Source: Longilinea arvoryzae (GTDB lineage: Bacteria > Chloroflexota > Anaerolineae > Anaerolineales > Anaerolineaceae). From it: a stretch of DNA of 64,000 bases. Below the pieces are notes generated by a model. It was not told the origin of the DNA. It did no database searches and saw nothing but the letters and a program-made list of their open reading frames with translations. The stretch spans positions 680,450-744,449 of the forward strand of contig NZ_DF967972.1 of assembly GCF_001050235.1 (NCBI RefSeq), written 5' to 3'. Below are positions 7,777 through 15,050 of this stretch, in pieces (the first letter of the stretch is position 1; each line of letters begins with the position of its first letter). The translations under genes were made by a program, and so were the position numbers.

Positions 7777-8028
7777 ATGCTGAATGAAAGAAGTGATGAG
7801 CGATGAGATCTGAGGGGATGTGATGAGTGATGAGTTATTAGGGGAAGTGATGCGTGAAGCGTTTTGAGGGGATGTGGAAGAATTTAAACGAGAAACTTAT
7901 TTTTCCTCATAACTCATTGCCCCAGAACTCATTCCTCAGAACATTCTTTCGAAAACTACTAAAAGCTAATCGCTAATTGCTAATCGCCAATCGCTAAAAG
8001 CTAATCGCCAATTGCTAAAAGCCAACCG
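7777..8028. repeat. Array of three intergenic repeat families
   Basis: The stretch begins with AATGCTGAATG words, continues with gatgagtgatgagtt words (about 7788-7870), is mirrored by CCTCATAACTCATTGCCCCAG and similar words (7908-7940), and ends with ten or so copies of ctaatcgccaattgct (7955-8033). No gene is present. It lies between convergent genes and may terminate both. Confidence 0.7.
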
Positions 8029-8715
8029 CTAACCCTGCGGCGTCGGTTCGCCCAGTTGATAGGTATGCACGCCGGGCAGTCCGGAGAGGGCCTGCATGAG
8101 GGGTTCGATGGGAATTTCCGTCGAAAACGTGACCATCACGCGCAGGGTGACCGTGCCTTTTTTCAAATTCTTGCTCACGAACAGGTTTGACATTTCCATC
8201 TTGTTGTGTTTGAGCAAAGAACGCAGATCGTCGATGTTGAGCATGCCTTCCTTGCCGGTGACCATCAACGGGATCGTCATTCTGGCATGGATCAGGTATT
8301 TTTCGACGATATCCAGCAGCCAGAGGATCACCAGCAGGAAGATCGTGGTGAACGCACCGACCAGGTATTGGCCCGCGCCGACCGCCAGCCCGACGATTGC
8401 CAGCGTCCAAAGCGAGGTGGCGGTGGTGAGGCCGCGAATGCTGGTCCCATAGCGCAAAATGGCGCCTGCGCCGAGAAAGCCAATGCCTGAAACCACCTGC
8501 GCGGCCAGGCGAGCCGGGTCGCCGCCGGAAACTGGGCGAAACGCGAGCGCCAGGTTGATCGAGAGCGTCATTGCCAGGGTGGCACCAACCGCCAGAATCA
8601 TATGGGTACGCAAACCGGCGGTCTGACCGTGGCGTTCGCGTTCGTAACCGATCAACGCGCCCAACCCGGCCGCCAGCAGCAATCGCAGCAGGATTTCGAT
8701 TTCGGTGATGATCAT
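8029..8715 (-). CDS. MgtC/SapB family membrane protein
   Basis: A 228-residue protein with about five hydrophobic helices in the first 145 residues and a cytosolic C-terminal domain that resembles ACT-like folds. The family core is plain: LGALIGYERERHGQTAGLRT, GGDPARLAAQVVSGIGFLGA and TTATSLWTLAIVGLAVGAG. MgtC proteins modulate ATP synthase or magnesium homeostasis in pathogens; in free-living bacteria the role is unclear. AGAGGT before ATG and a TATAAT box at 8736-8741 (minus strand) support the start. Confidence 0.87.
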   Translation of the reverse strand: MIITEIEILLRLLLAAGLGALIGYERERHGQTAGLRTHMILAVGATLAMTLSINLALAFRPVSGGDPARLAAQVVSGIGFLGAGAILRYGTSIRGLTTATSLWTLAIVGLAVGAGQYLVGAFTTIFLLVILWLLDIVEKYLIHARMTIPLMVTGKEGMLNIDDLRSLLKHNKMEMSNLFVSKNLKKGTVTLRVMVTFSTEIPIEPLMQALSGLPGVHTYQLGEPTPQG

Positions 8716-8850
8716 GGCGACCTCTTTCGAAAATTATAGCATGGGAGGGACGGGCGATGGGTTCCGGGAGTTGAGGAGTTTCGAATCATCGAACGTGGGT
8801 CATAAGCAGTGAACCGTGAAGAATGAATTGCGGGAAGGAAGCGAAACGAT

Positions 8851-8880
8851 ACGAGGTGAAATCCATCGATTTCACCTCGT
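8851..8880. terminator. Perfect 12-bp hairpin after the CPBP gene
   Basis: ACGAGGTGAAAT (8851-8862) and ATTTCACCTCGT (8869-8880) enclose a six-base loop. It lies just past the stop of the minus-strand CPBP gene. There is no T-run, so it may stabilise or weakly terminate the transcript. Confidence 0.45.
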
Positions 8881-8903
8881 CATCGCGTAATCAATATTCA
8901 ATT

Positions 8904-9860
8904 TCAGGCTTGTGGCGTTTCAAGGGGCGCCGGCGCAGCCGTTTCAGCCGGCCGCAGGGCCCGGGAGCTGGCGAAGATCAGGATTGCCGTAACCAGCCAG
9001 GCCGCCATGCCGATGATTCCAACCGGCATCGGCCCCACCAGCGGATTGCCGGCGCCTTCGACGAGCACCAGGGCGCCCAGCGCGCTGATGCCATTCACTG
9101 CGCCGTGCCCGATGACCGCCGGCCACACGCTGCCGGCGCGCAGAGTCGCCCAGGACAGGAACGCGCTCAAACCGATGCAGACGAGAACCATCATCAGCAT
9201 TCCCAGCCAGGGGAAACCGGGATAATCGAAGCCATAGTTGTGCCCCATGGCGATGATCGGCCAGTGCCAGACGCCCCAGATCACGCCCAGGAGCAGTACG
9301 GCGCGTTTGCCGCCGAGCGGCATGAGTTTTGGAAGCAGGTACGCCCGCCAGCCGAACTCCTCGCCGAAGGTGAACAGGCCGTTGAGCAGCGGCGAAATCA
9401 GGACCGCCTGAACCGTTTGGATTACGATGAGCGTGATGGCGCTCATCCCGGCGGCCGCGGGTCCGGCCTGCGCGATCATTTGATTGAGCAGCGTCAGCTT
9501 GGGGTCGAAATCCTGCGGAAAAAAGAGAAAATAGACGGCCGCGCCCAGGATGGTAAAGACCGCCGGCAGGAACCAGGTCGCCAGCCAGAACGGCCAACCG
9601 CGCCGGATATTGGGGCGCAGACCGACGTTTTTCCAGCCTTCGTGGCTGATCAGGCGGGTCAGGACATTGGCGATGGCCGGCGCGCCCATATAAACCACCG
9701 CGGTCATCACAAAAGCCAGGGTATAGGTCGAGCCAGGCACCAGCGACGGGCTGCCAACAATGCCGCCGGTCAGAGCGATGACCAATGCCCCGGCCCAGGC
9801 AATGCCGAAGGCAAAAGCCAGGAAGATGAGAATGCGTTTGGTATCCAGAGTTTGAGACAT
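8904..9860 (-). CDS. CPBP-family intramembrane metalloprotease
   Basis: A 318-residue polytopic membrane protein with about eight helices. It carries the CPBP/Abi motifs: GEEFGWRAYLLP (EExxxR), GVIWGVWHWP (with the second conserved His) and AVIGHGAVNG (HxxxN type). Members cleave prenylated or other substrates within the membrane; here the substrate is unknown. The frame is open further upstream, but ATG at 9858-9860 is preferred because earlier codons translate repeat DNA and a parS site. The short C-terminal tail is Ala/Pro-rich. Confidence 0.87.
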   Translation of the reverse strand: MSQTLDTKRILIFLAFAFGIAWAGALVIALTGGIVGSPSLVPGSTYTLAFVMTAVVYMGAPAIANVLTRLISHEGWKNVGLRPNIRRGWPFWLATWFLPAVFTILGAAVYFLFFPQDFDPKLTLLNQMIAQAGPAAAGMSAITLIVIQTVQAVLISPLLNGLFTFGEEFGWRAYLLPKLMPLGGKRAVLLLGVIWGVWHWPIIAMGHNYGFDYPGFPWLGMLMMVLVCIGLSAFLSWATLRAGSVWPAVIGHGAVNGISALGALVLVEGAGNPLVGPMPVGIIGMAAWLVTAILIFASSRALRPAETAAPAPLETPQA

Positions 9861-9933
9861 AAGTCGTGATCCTGTCGGATTTTGTGAACTGTGATTCGTG
9901 AATGGTGAATCGTGAAGAGTGAACCGATGCGAA

Positions 9934-9949
9934 TGTTTCACGTGAAACA
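9934..9949. promoter_or_regulatory. parS: parS site 1 (ParB/Spo0J binding)
   Basis: TGTTTCACGTGAAACA is a perfect 16-base palindrome identical to the canonical parS sequence bound by ParB. ParB loads here as a CTP clamp and works with ParA and SMC in chromosome segregation. Confidence 0.88.
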
Positions 9950-9975
9950 AATAAATGCTTCAGGGTTCAGGTTAA

Positions 9976-9991
9976 TGTTTCACGTGAAACA
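9976..9991. promoter_or_regulatory. parS: parS site 2 (ParB/Spo0J binding)
   Basis: A second perfect TGTTTCACGTGAAACA, 42 bases from the first (about four helical turns), so both sites face the same side of the DNA. No parA or parB gene is in the window. Confidence 0.88.
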
Positions 9992-10051
9992 GGTGTGGAT
10001 GGATAAACCGTGAATTGTGACCTTCTCGTCTCACAGTTCACGGTTCACACT

Positions 10052-11038
10052 TCACTCCTCCCGTTTCTCCTGCGCATTCTGGGCCAGCGAGATCATGCCG
10101 CTCAGGCCGCCCAGATTCATGGTGTCGACCGCGCTGGAGGGCACGATGACCAGGGCGCCCTTTTGCTTGAGGCCTTCGAAGAGCATATTCATGGCGCGCA
10201 GGTGCAAAGCAGTGGGGTTGTCGATATAGGCCTCGGAAGCCTGCGCAAAACTGGAGGCGATTTGCTTTTCGCTTTCGCCCAGAATGATGCGCGACTGGCG
10301 TTCGCGTTCGGCCTGCGCCTGGCGGCTCATGGCGTCTTCCAGGTCCTGCGGGATGATGACGTCGCGGATCTCGACGGATTGCACGGTGATGCCCCAGGGC
10401 GTGGTGCGCTCGTCAATGATCTTCTGCAGGTCGGCGTCCATTTTGGCGCGTCCGATGAGGATATCGGCCAGGGTCATCTGTCCGATGATCTCGCGCAGGG
10501 CAGTCTGGGCCGCCCAGGCGATGGCCACCTGGTAATTCGCGACCTCCAGGGCAGCCTTTTCAGCGTCCCACACCACCCAGAAGAGCACGGCGTCCACATT
10601 GACGGGCACGGTATCGCGGGTGAGGGTCTTTTCGGCGCTGAACGGCGTAACCATCACGCGCTGGTCGACCCAGATGGAGACCGAGTCGATCAGCGGCATC
10701 AGCCAAAACAGGCCCGGACCGCGCAGGGTGTGAAATTTGCCCAGGCGCAACACCACGGCTTTTTCCCACTGCCGGGCAATGCGCAGCGAATACAGTGTGA
10801 CCATGCCGGCCAGGATCAACGCGATGGATCCCGCCACCGTCCAGAAGGTGGTCGCGCCATATTCATCCATGTAGATCGAAAAACCGGTCCCCAACAGGAT
10901 GAAGAGGATGCACAGAAAAAGGGCCAGGCCATTCAGGTGAGCCTCTTCCATGCTCTGCTGTCCCTTTTTCGCCGGACGCAGCGGGCTATCCGGATTGATG
11001 AGGTTGATATTCGTGTCAGTTGTCGTTTTCTTTTGCAT
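10052..11038 (-). CDS. SPFH/band-7 (slipin-like) membrane protein
   Basis: A 328-residue protein. Two hydrophobic segments lie near residues 37-55 and 65-85, followed by an SPFH domain: EKAVVLRLGKFHTLRGPGLF, then VDQRVMVTPF and LTRDTVPVNVDAVLFW, with a coiled stretch RQAQAERERQSRIILGES near residue 240. Such slipins form rings on the membrane and often act with NfeD-type proteases; no nfeD is present here. It follows the GntR gene by ten bases and is probably controlled by it. Confidence 0.88.
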   Translation of the reverse strand: MQKKTTTDTNINLINPDSPLRPAKKGQQSMEEAHLNGLALFLCILFILLGTGFSIYMDEYGATTFWTVAGSIALILAGMVTLYSLRIARQWEKAVVLRLGKFHTLRGPGLFWLMPLIDSVSIWVDQRVMVTPFSAEKTLTRDTVPVNVDAVLFWVVWDAEKAALEVANYQVAIAWAAQTALREIIGQMTLADILIGRAKMDADLQKIIDERTTPWGITVQSVEIRDVIIPQDLEDAMSRQAQAERERQSRIILGESEKQIASSFAQASEAYIDNPTALHLRAMNMLFEGLKQKGALVIVPSSAVDTMNLGGLSGMISLAQNAQEKREE

Positions 11039-11048
11039 TCTTCCTCAC

Positions 11049-11486
11049 TTATGATCGATTCGATCGTGATTCTTCAGGTTCAGAGGGCGTCGCGCCGCTT
11101 TTCCAGTCTTCGATCTGGCGAGCTGCCTCCGCAGTCGCATCGGCAGGGGAATAGCCCAGTTGCGCCAGGTCGGTCAACCAGCGATGGGTCAACCCGGCCA
11201 GGGTGGCCTGGCGCAGCGCGGCCGACGCGCCGGGGTCAGGCTGTTCGAGGATGTACGTTCCGCGGCCCTGCTGCGTGGAAATCAGGCCCGCCTCATCCAG
11301 AATGCGGTAAGCGCGGGCCACCGTATTGAAATTGACGCGCAGTTCACTGGCCAATTGGCGCACAGTGGGCAGCTGATCGCCCGGACGCAGTAACCCGCTC
11401 CACACGCGATCCTGAATTTGCTCGACGATCTGGGTGTAGATGGGCACGCCCGAACGAAAATCCAACGCCAGCGGCGATAAGGGCAT
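11049..11486 (-). CDS. GntR family regulator, YtrA type
   Basis: A 145-residue regulator. The winged HTH spans about residues 10-80: VPIYTQIVEQIQDRVWSGLL, RPGDQLPTVRQLASELRVN and NTVARAYRILDEAGLISTQ. The short C-terminal tail without a FadR or UTRA domain is characteristic of the YtrA subfamily, which usually controls membrane or transport genes in the same operon. ATG 11486 is preceded by GGAGG at five bases; an in-frame TTG four codons earlier overlaps that site and is less likely. A strong promoter and an eight-base repeat array lie upstream. Confidence 0.87.
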   Translation of the reverse strand: MPLSPLALDFRSGVPIYTQIVEQIQDRVWSGLLRPGDQLPTVRQLASELRVNFNTVARAYRILDEAGLISTQQGRGTYILEQPDPGASAALRQATLAGLTHRWLTDLAQLGYSPADATAEAARQIEDWKSGATPSEPEESRSNRS

Positions 11487-11504
11487 GAACACCTCCAATA
11501 ATTA

Positions 11505-11537
11505 TTGTATCATTGTATCATTGAATGAATTGTATAG
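11505..11537. promoter_or_regulatory. Operator-like array of 8-bp repeats
   Basis: TTGTATCA (11505-11512), TTGTATCA (11513-11520), TTGAATGA (11521-11528) and TTGTATAG (11530-11537) lie in tandem between the promoter and the GntR start codon. The array overlaps the -10 box and is a good candidate for autoregulation. Confidence 0.6.
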
Positions 11538-11557
11538 CGAATGATTCGGTTTGTCAA
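11529..11557 (-). promoter_or_regulatory. Promoter of the gntR-slipin operon
   Basis: On the minus strand, TTGACA (plus-strand 11552-11557), a 17-base spacer and TACAAT (11529-11534). Confidence 0.7.
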
Positions 11558-11648
11558 GAGGGGATTCGAGTGGGTGAACCGTGAGGGGTGAAACGGGATC
11601 CGTTTACCGATGGATTGAAATTGGTAACTCTCGTTCAGTTTTCAGGGT

Positions 11649-12455
11649 TTGTTTTTCCTTTCAAAAATGGAAGACATCGAAGTGAAAGCATTCGGTATAA
11701 TATGTTTGCAATTTTTACGTAATCTCTCCGTTTTCCGTCTGACTTTGATTGGCGGCGTCAAGCCCACTAGGATCGAATTCTTGTTCCCTTATGTAGACAA
11801 ACATAATCCCTGGTCGAGCCATTCCATCATTGCCGGCTGGCTAAAAGAAGCCCCGGCCGGTGCGACTGTGCTTGACGTCGGGACGGCCAGCGGTACGCTG
11901 GGGCGTTTGTGCCAGGGGAAAGGATTGCAGTTCGTTGGCATCGAACCCAACCCCGAATGGGCCGAAATGGCGCGCCCGTTTTACCTGGAACTGTTCGTCG
12001 GGTCCGTGCAGTCTGCGCCGGATGAATATTTCAGCCAGGCGGGTGTGATTGTGCTGGCTGATGTGTTGGAACACCTGGCAGAACCGCAATCGGTCCTTTC
12101 CGGGATTGTCAGCCAGGCGAAAGTGGGCTGCCTTTTCATCGTATCGGTGCCGAATGTCGCCAATTTATGGGATCGAATCAGATTATTGTTTGGACATTTC
12201 GATTACACCGAGCGCGGCATTTTGGACCAAACCCACCTGCGTTTTTTTACACAGGACACACTTTTCGATTTGTTGCAAAAATCCGGTTTACGAATCCAGC
12301 GCTGCGTGGTCACGCCCGTGCCGCTCGATCTCGTGAATCCATTCTTCGAGCAAAAAGCGTTCGGCCGGCGGCTGCACCAGGCCCTGGCACAGGTGACCCG
12401 CTGGTTCCCGACGCTTCTTGGATATCAATTTGTGGTGTTGGCCATCAACGAATAA
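11649..12455 (+). CDS. Class I SAM-dependent methyltransferase
   Basis: A Rossmann-type methyltransferase of up to 268 residues. Motif I is VLDVGTASGTLGR, the acidic end of strand 2 is FVGIEPNPE, and VIVLADVLEHL is motif IV of the Methyltransf_23/11 group. The substrate is unknown; the coupling to a glycosyltransferase suggests a glycan or lipid. The start is uncertain: a TATAAT box at 11696-11701 would place the mRNA start inside the long frame, so translation may begin downstream, for example just before FPYVDKHNPW. The stop overlaps the ribosome binding site of the next gene. Confidence 0.75.
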   Translation: MFFLSKMEDIEVKAFGIICLQFLRNLSVFRLTLIGGVKPTRIEFLFPYVDKHNPWSSHSIIAGWLKEAPAGATVLDVGTASGTLGRLCQGKGLQFVGIEPNPEWAEMARPFYLELFVGSVQSAPDEYFSQAGVIVLADVLEHLAEPQSVLSGIVSQAKVGCLFIVSVPNVANLWDRIRLLFGHFDYTERGILDQTHLRFFTQDTLFDLLQKSGLRIQRCVVTPVPLDLVNPFFEQKAFGRRLHQALAQVTRWFPTLLGYQFVVLAINE

Positions 12456-12467
12456 GGATGAAATCGC

Positions 12468-13229
12468 TTGAAAATCGAAGATGCAAAGATCGTCGTGGTC
12501 CTGCCGGCCTACAATGCTGAAAAAACATTGGAACGGACGCTGGATGAGATTCCGGCCCAATTTCGCCAGCACATCCTCCTGGTGGACGATTGTTCGAAAG
12601 ATGGCACGGTGGCGCTGGCGCGCAAGCTGGGCCTGACCGTCTTCGCGCACTCCAAAAACCGGGGTTATGGCGGCAACCAGAAGACCTGCTACCGCGAAGC
12701 GTTGGCCATGGGCGCCGATATCGTGGTCATGCTGCACCCGGATCACCAGTACGACGCCCGCGTGATCCCCGACCTGGTGTATCCGCTGCTGCGCGGGGAC
12801 GCGGATGCGGCCTTTGGCTCGCGCATGCTGGGCGGGCATCCCATGGAGGGCGGCATGCCGGGTTGGAAATATAACGCCAACATCTTCCTGACCGCTTTTG
12901 CCAACATTGCCTTCCGGCGCTATCTGACCGAAATCCACTCCGGCTTCCGAGCTTACACGCGCAAATACCTGGAGACGGTGCGTTTCGAAGAGAACAGCGA
13001 CGATTTCGTATTCGATACCGAGATCATTGCCCAGGGCATGGCCAACAATCTGTTTTTCACCGAAGTGCCCATCGACACGCGCTATTTCCCGGAAGCTTCC
13101 TCGATCAATTTCCGCCGCTCGGTCAAGTATGGGTTTGGCGTACTCGGAACGCTCATCAAGTATGCGCTGCACCGGCGGGGAATCGTCCATCAGGCAAATT
13201 TCAATCGAAAAATATCCATCCCGGCCTGA
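12468..13229 (+). CDS. Glycosyltransferase family 2
   Basis: A 253-residue GT-A enzyme similar to dolichyl-phosphate-mannose/glucose synthases. It shows VVVLPAYNAEKTL, the nucleotide-sugar site LVDDCSKDGT, and LHPDHQYD in place of the usual DxD. No C-terminal membrane helices are present. The start codon is TTG at 12468: AAGGA at 12454-12458 has the right spacing, and the preceding ATG is out of frame. It forms an operon with the methyltransferase, so both probably act on one cell-surface glycan or lipid. Donor and acceptor are unknown. Confidence 0.85.
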   Translation: MKIEDAKIVVVLPAYNAEKTLERTLDEIPAQFRQHILLVDDCSKDGTVALARKLGLTVFAHSKNRGYGGNQKTCYREALAMGADIVVMLHPDHQYDARVIPDLVYPLLRGDADAAFGSRMLGGHPMEGGMPGWKYNANIFLTAFANIAFRRYLTEIHSGFRAYTRKYLETVRFEENSDDFVFDTEIIAQGMANNLFFTEVPIDTRYFPEASSINFRRSVKYGFGVLGTLIKYALHRRGIVHQANFNRKISIPA

Positions 13230-13339
13230 TTGCGATCGAGGCTGTCATGGCGCGCTGGATCTGATTCATAAAGGATCTGCCCGGGCCCTAAAAATGCTGT
13301 AGAATCATTCCATCCTTCGAGTTCATCCAAGGAGGTTGT

Positions 13340-13852
13340 ATGCCAACGCTTAAAAATATCCTGGCCATTTTGCCCTTCGAGCGCATCCGCCGCCATCACG
13401 GAATCGAGCATGCCACGCTGCAGGTTCTGGCCGAGCAGAATCCGTACCGGTCGCTGGCAGGTTATTCGGACGCCGAGGGTTTTTGGGTGGTGGGTGAAGT
13501 GCCCACCGAGGAATTGCAGGCTGCGGTGGCGCAGGCCATTGCCCGCCTGATAGCGGGTGAGAAGAGGCTGGCCATTCATCCGAACTGCGGCACCAATTTC
13601 GTCGCCAGCGGCATGGTGGCCGGCAGTCTGGCCTGGCTGGCAATGCTGCCCTCCCGCGGGCGCAGGCGGTCGGAACGCTGGTCGCTGGTGGTGGTGCTTT
13701 CCACCCTGGGCCTCCTCCTCAGCCAGCCGCTGGGGCCCTGGCTGCAGGCCAATGTAACGACTTCGGCGGATGTGGGCACGCTGCATGTCCAACAGATCAC
13801 GCGCTACGTGGGTTCGAACCTGCCGCTGCACCGCATCGTGCTCAAATCCTGA
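13340..13852 (+). CDS. DUF6391-like small membrane protein
   Basis: A 170-residue protein with RRHHGIEHATLQVLAEQNP near the N-terminus, a CGTNFVASG stretch in the centre and two hydrophobic segments (about residues 90-105 and 115-135). This arrangement resembles the DUF6391 proteins known from cyanobacteria and Chloroflexota, whose function is unknown. The conserved His and Cys residues might bind a metal. AAGGAGG six bases before ATG gives a firm start. It ends eight bases before holA and is likely cotranscribed with it. Confidence 0.65.
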   Translation: MPTLKNILAILPFERIRRHHGIEHATLQVLAEQNPYRSLAGYSDAEGFWVVGEVPTEELQAAVAQAIARLIAGEKRLAIHPNCGTNFVASGMVAGSLAWLAMLPSRGRRRSERWSLVVVLSTLGLLLSQPLGPWLQANVTTSADVGTLHVQQITRYVGSNLPLHRIVLKS

Positions 13853-13859
13853 GGACTGA

Positions 13860-14867
13860 ATGGATTCTCCTGCTCCCGGCGCCGAAAAGCCGTGCATTTT
13901 TCTGCTCTTCGGCGATGATACGCATGCCATGGAAAGTTTCGTGCACGGGATGATCGCGCGCATGGGCGATCCGGGCATGGCTGAATTGAATACCACCCAT
14001 CTGGACGGCAAGATTGCCAGCGACGAAGACCTGCGCACGGCGGTGAGTTCGCTTCCGTTTCTGGGCGACCGGCGGCTGGTCATCCTGAACCATCCGCTGG
14101 CGCGAACCCAGGGCGCCGAAGGGAAAAAGCGTTTCCTGGCCCTGCTGGATGAAGTTCCGCCGTTCACGGCGCTGGTGCTGCTGGTGGAAGATCAGCCTTT
14201 CCGCGGCGATTGGGATACCCTGCGCGCGGGCCACTGGCTGCGCAAGTGGGTGGCAGAGGCCGGACCCCGCGCGCTGGAACGTGTTTGCGGGCTGCCCACG
14301 CCGGGCGACATGCCGGGTTGGATTCAAAAGGAAGTGCGCAAACAGGGCGGTACGATTTCTCCCGAGGCGGCCCGTGCGTTGGCTGCCGCTGTGGAAACAA
14401 ATACCGAACTGGCCACGCAGGAGATCACCAAACTGCTGACCTACGTCGACGGAAAGCGCGCGGTGGAGGCCGAGGACGTGGACCTGCTGTGCGCGCCGAT
14501 GGGCCAGGGCAATATTTTCGACCTGGTGGACGCCGCCGCCGAGGGCCGCACCGCCAACGCGCTGCGCGAACTGCACACCCTGCTTGAATTTCAAGATCCG
14601 CTGCTGGTGTTCGGCATGCTCACCCGCCAGTACCGGCTGCTCATCCAGGCACGCGAGATCCTGGACGCAGGCGGCGGCGCGGGGGAAATCGCGCGCGAGA
14701 TGAACCAGCGGGATTTCGTGGCCAACAAACTCGTCCGGCAGGCACGCCGTTTTTCGATGAACGACCTGAAAGCCGTCTACCATCGTTTGTTGCAGCTTGA
14801 CGAAGATTCCAAATCCGGGCAGAACGATTTGATGACCGGGCTGGATATCTTCGTGGCCGGAGCCTGA
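13860..14867 (+). CDS. holA: DNA polymerase III subunit delta
   Basis: A 335-residue clamp-loader subunit. FLLFGDDTHAMESFVHGMI is the degenerate N-terminal AAA+ segment without a functional Walker A, LPFLGDRRLVILNHP is the beta-clamp-interaction region, and the C-terminal collar domain contains FDLVDAAAEGRTANALREL and LLVFGMLTRQYRLL, as in delta subunits. It opens the sliding clamp during replication. Length is normal. ATG follows the previous stop by a few bases, suggesting translational coupling. Confidence 0.87.
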   Translation: MDSPAPGAEKPCIFLLFGDDTHAMESFVHGMIARMGDPGMAELNTTHLDGKIASDEDLRTAVSSLPFLGDRRLVILNHPLARTQGAEGKKRFLALLDEVPPFTALVLLVEDQPFRGDWDTLRAGHWLRKWVAEAGPRALERVCGLPTPGDMPGWIQKEVRKQGGTISPEAARALAAAVETNTELATQEITKLLTYVDGKRAVEAEDVDLLCAPMGQGNIFDLVDAAAEGRTANALRELHTLLEFQDPLLVFGMLTRQYRLLIQAREILDAGGGAGEIAREMNQRDFVANKLVRQARRFSMNDLKAVYHRLLQLDEDSKSGQNDLMTGLDIFVAGA

Positions 14868-14890
14868 CTTTCAAAGCTGTAAGGCCAGGC

Positions 14891-14907
14891 TGGCACCCGG
14901 CTTGCAA
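14891..14907 (+). promoter_or_regulatory. Possible sigma-54-type -24/-12 element
   Basis: TGGCAC-CCGGC-TTGCAA has the GG and GC elements at the exact distance required by RpoN. It lies 144 bases before the secreted M23-like gene. A chance match is possible, and no RpoN activator gene is in the window. Confidence 0.3.
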
Positions 14908-15050
14908 CCATATCCTCTTACAATTAACAAATCGATGCGCGTTTGCCCCGGGCAGGCGCGCAGATCTGCCCCTTGAATGGATCGATTCGGGCGGCGCCAG
15001 GGAACCATCCCTGGAGGATTCCGACGGGATAGGGATTTATGGGAGACGGT

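Larger units (their letters stand above)
9885..10050. repeat. Repeats of the gtgaaccgtgaa/ttcacggttcac family
   Basis: Words of the type GTGAATGGTGAATCGTGAAG at 9887-9922 and an imperfect hairpin CCGTGAATTGTGA / TCACAGTTCACGG at about 10009-10046. Together they flank the two parS sites. Related words occur at 8805, 11575, 26250, 36400 and 44990-45190. Confidence 0.6.

Noticed and set aside
7955-8033. CRISPR-like array
   Set aside because: The repeated word is only about 8 to 16 bases, varies between copies and has no unique spacers.
9861-9950. Upstream extension of the CPBP gene starting MFHVKH
   Set aside because: This peptide is the translation of a parS site and repeat DNA; ATG 9860 starts the family sequence.
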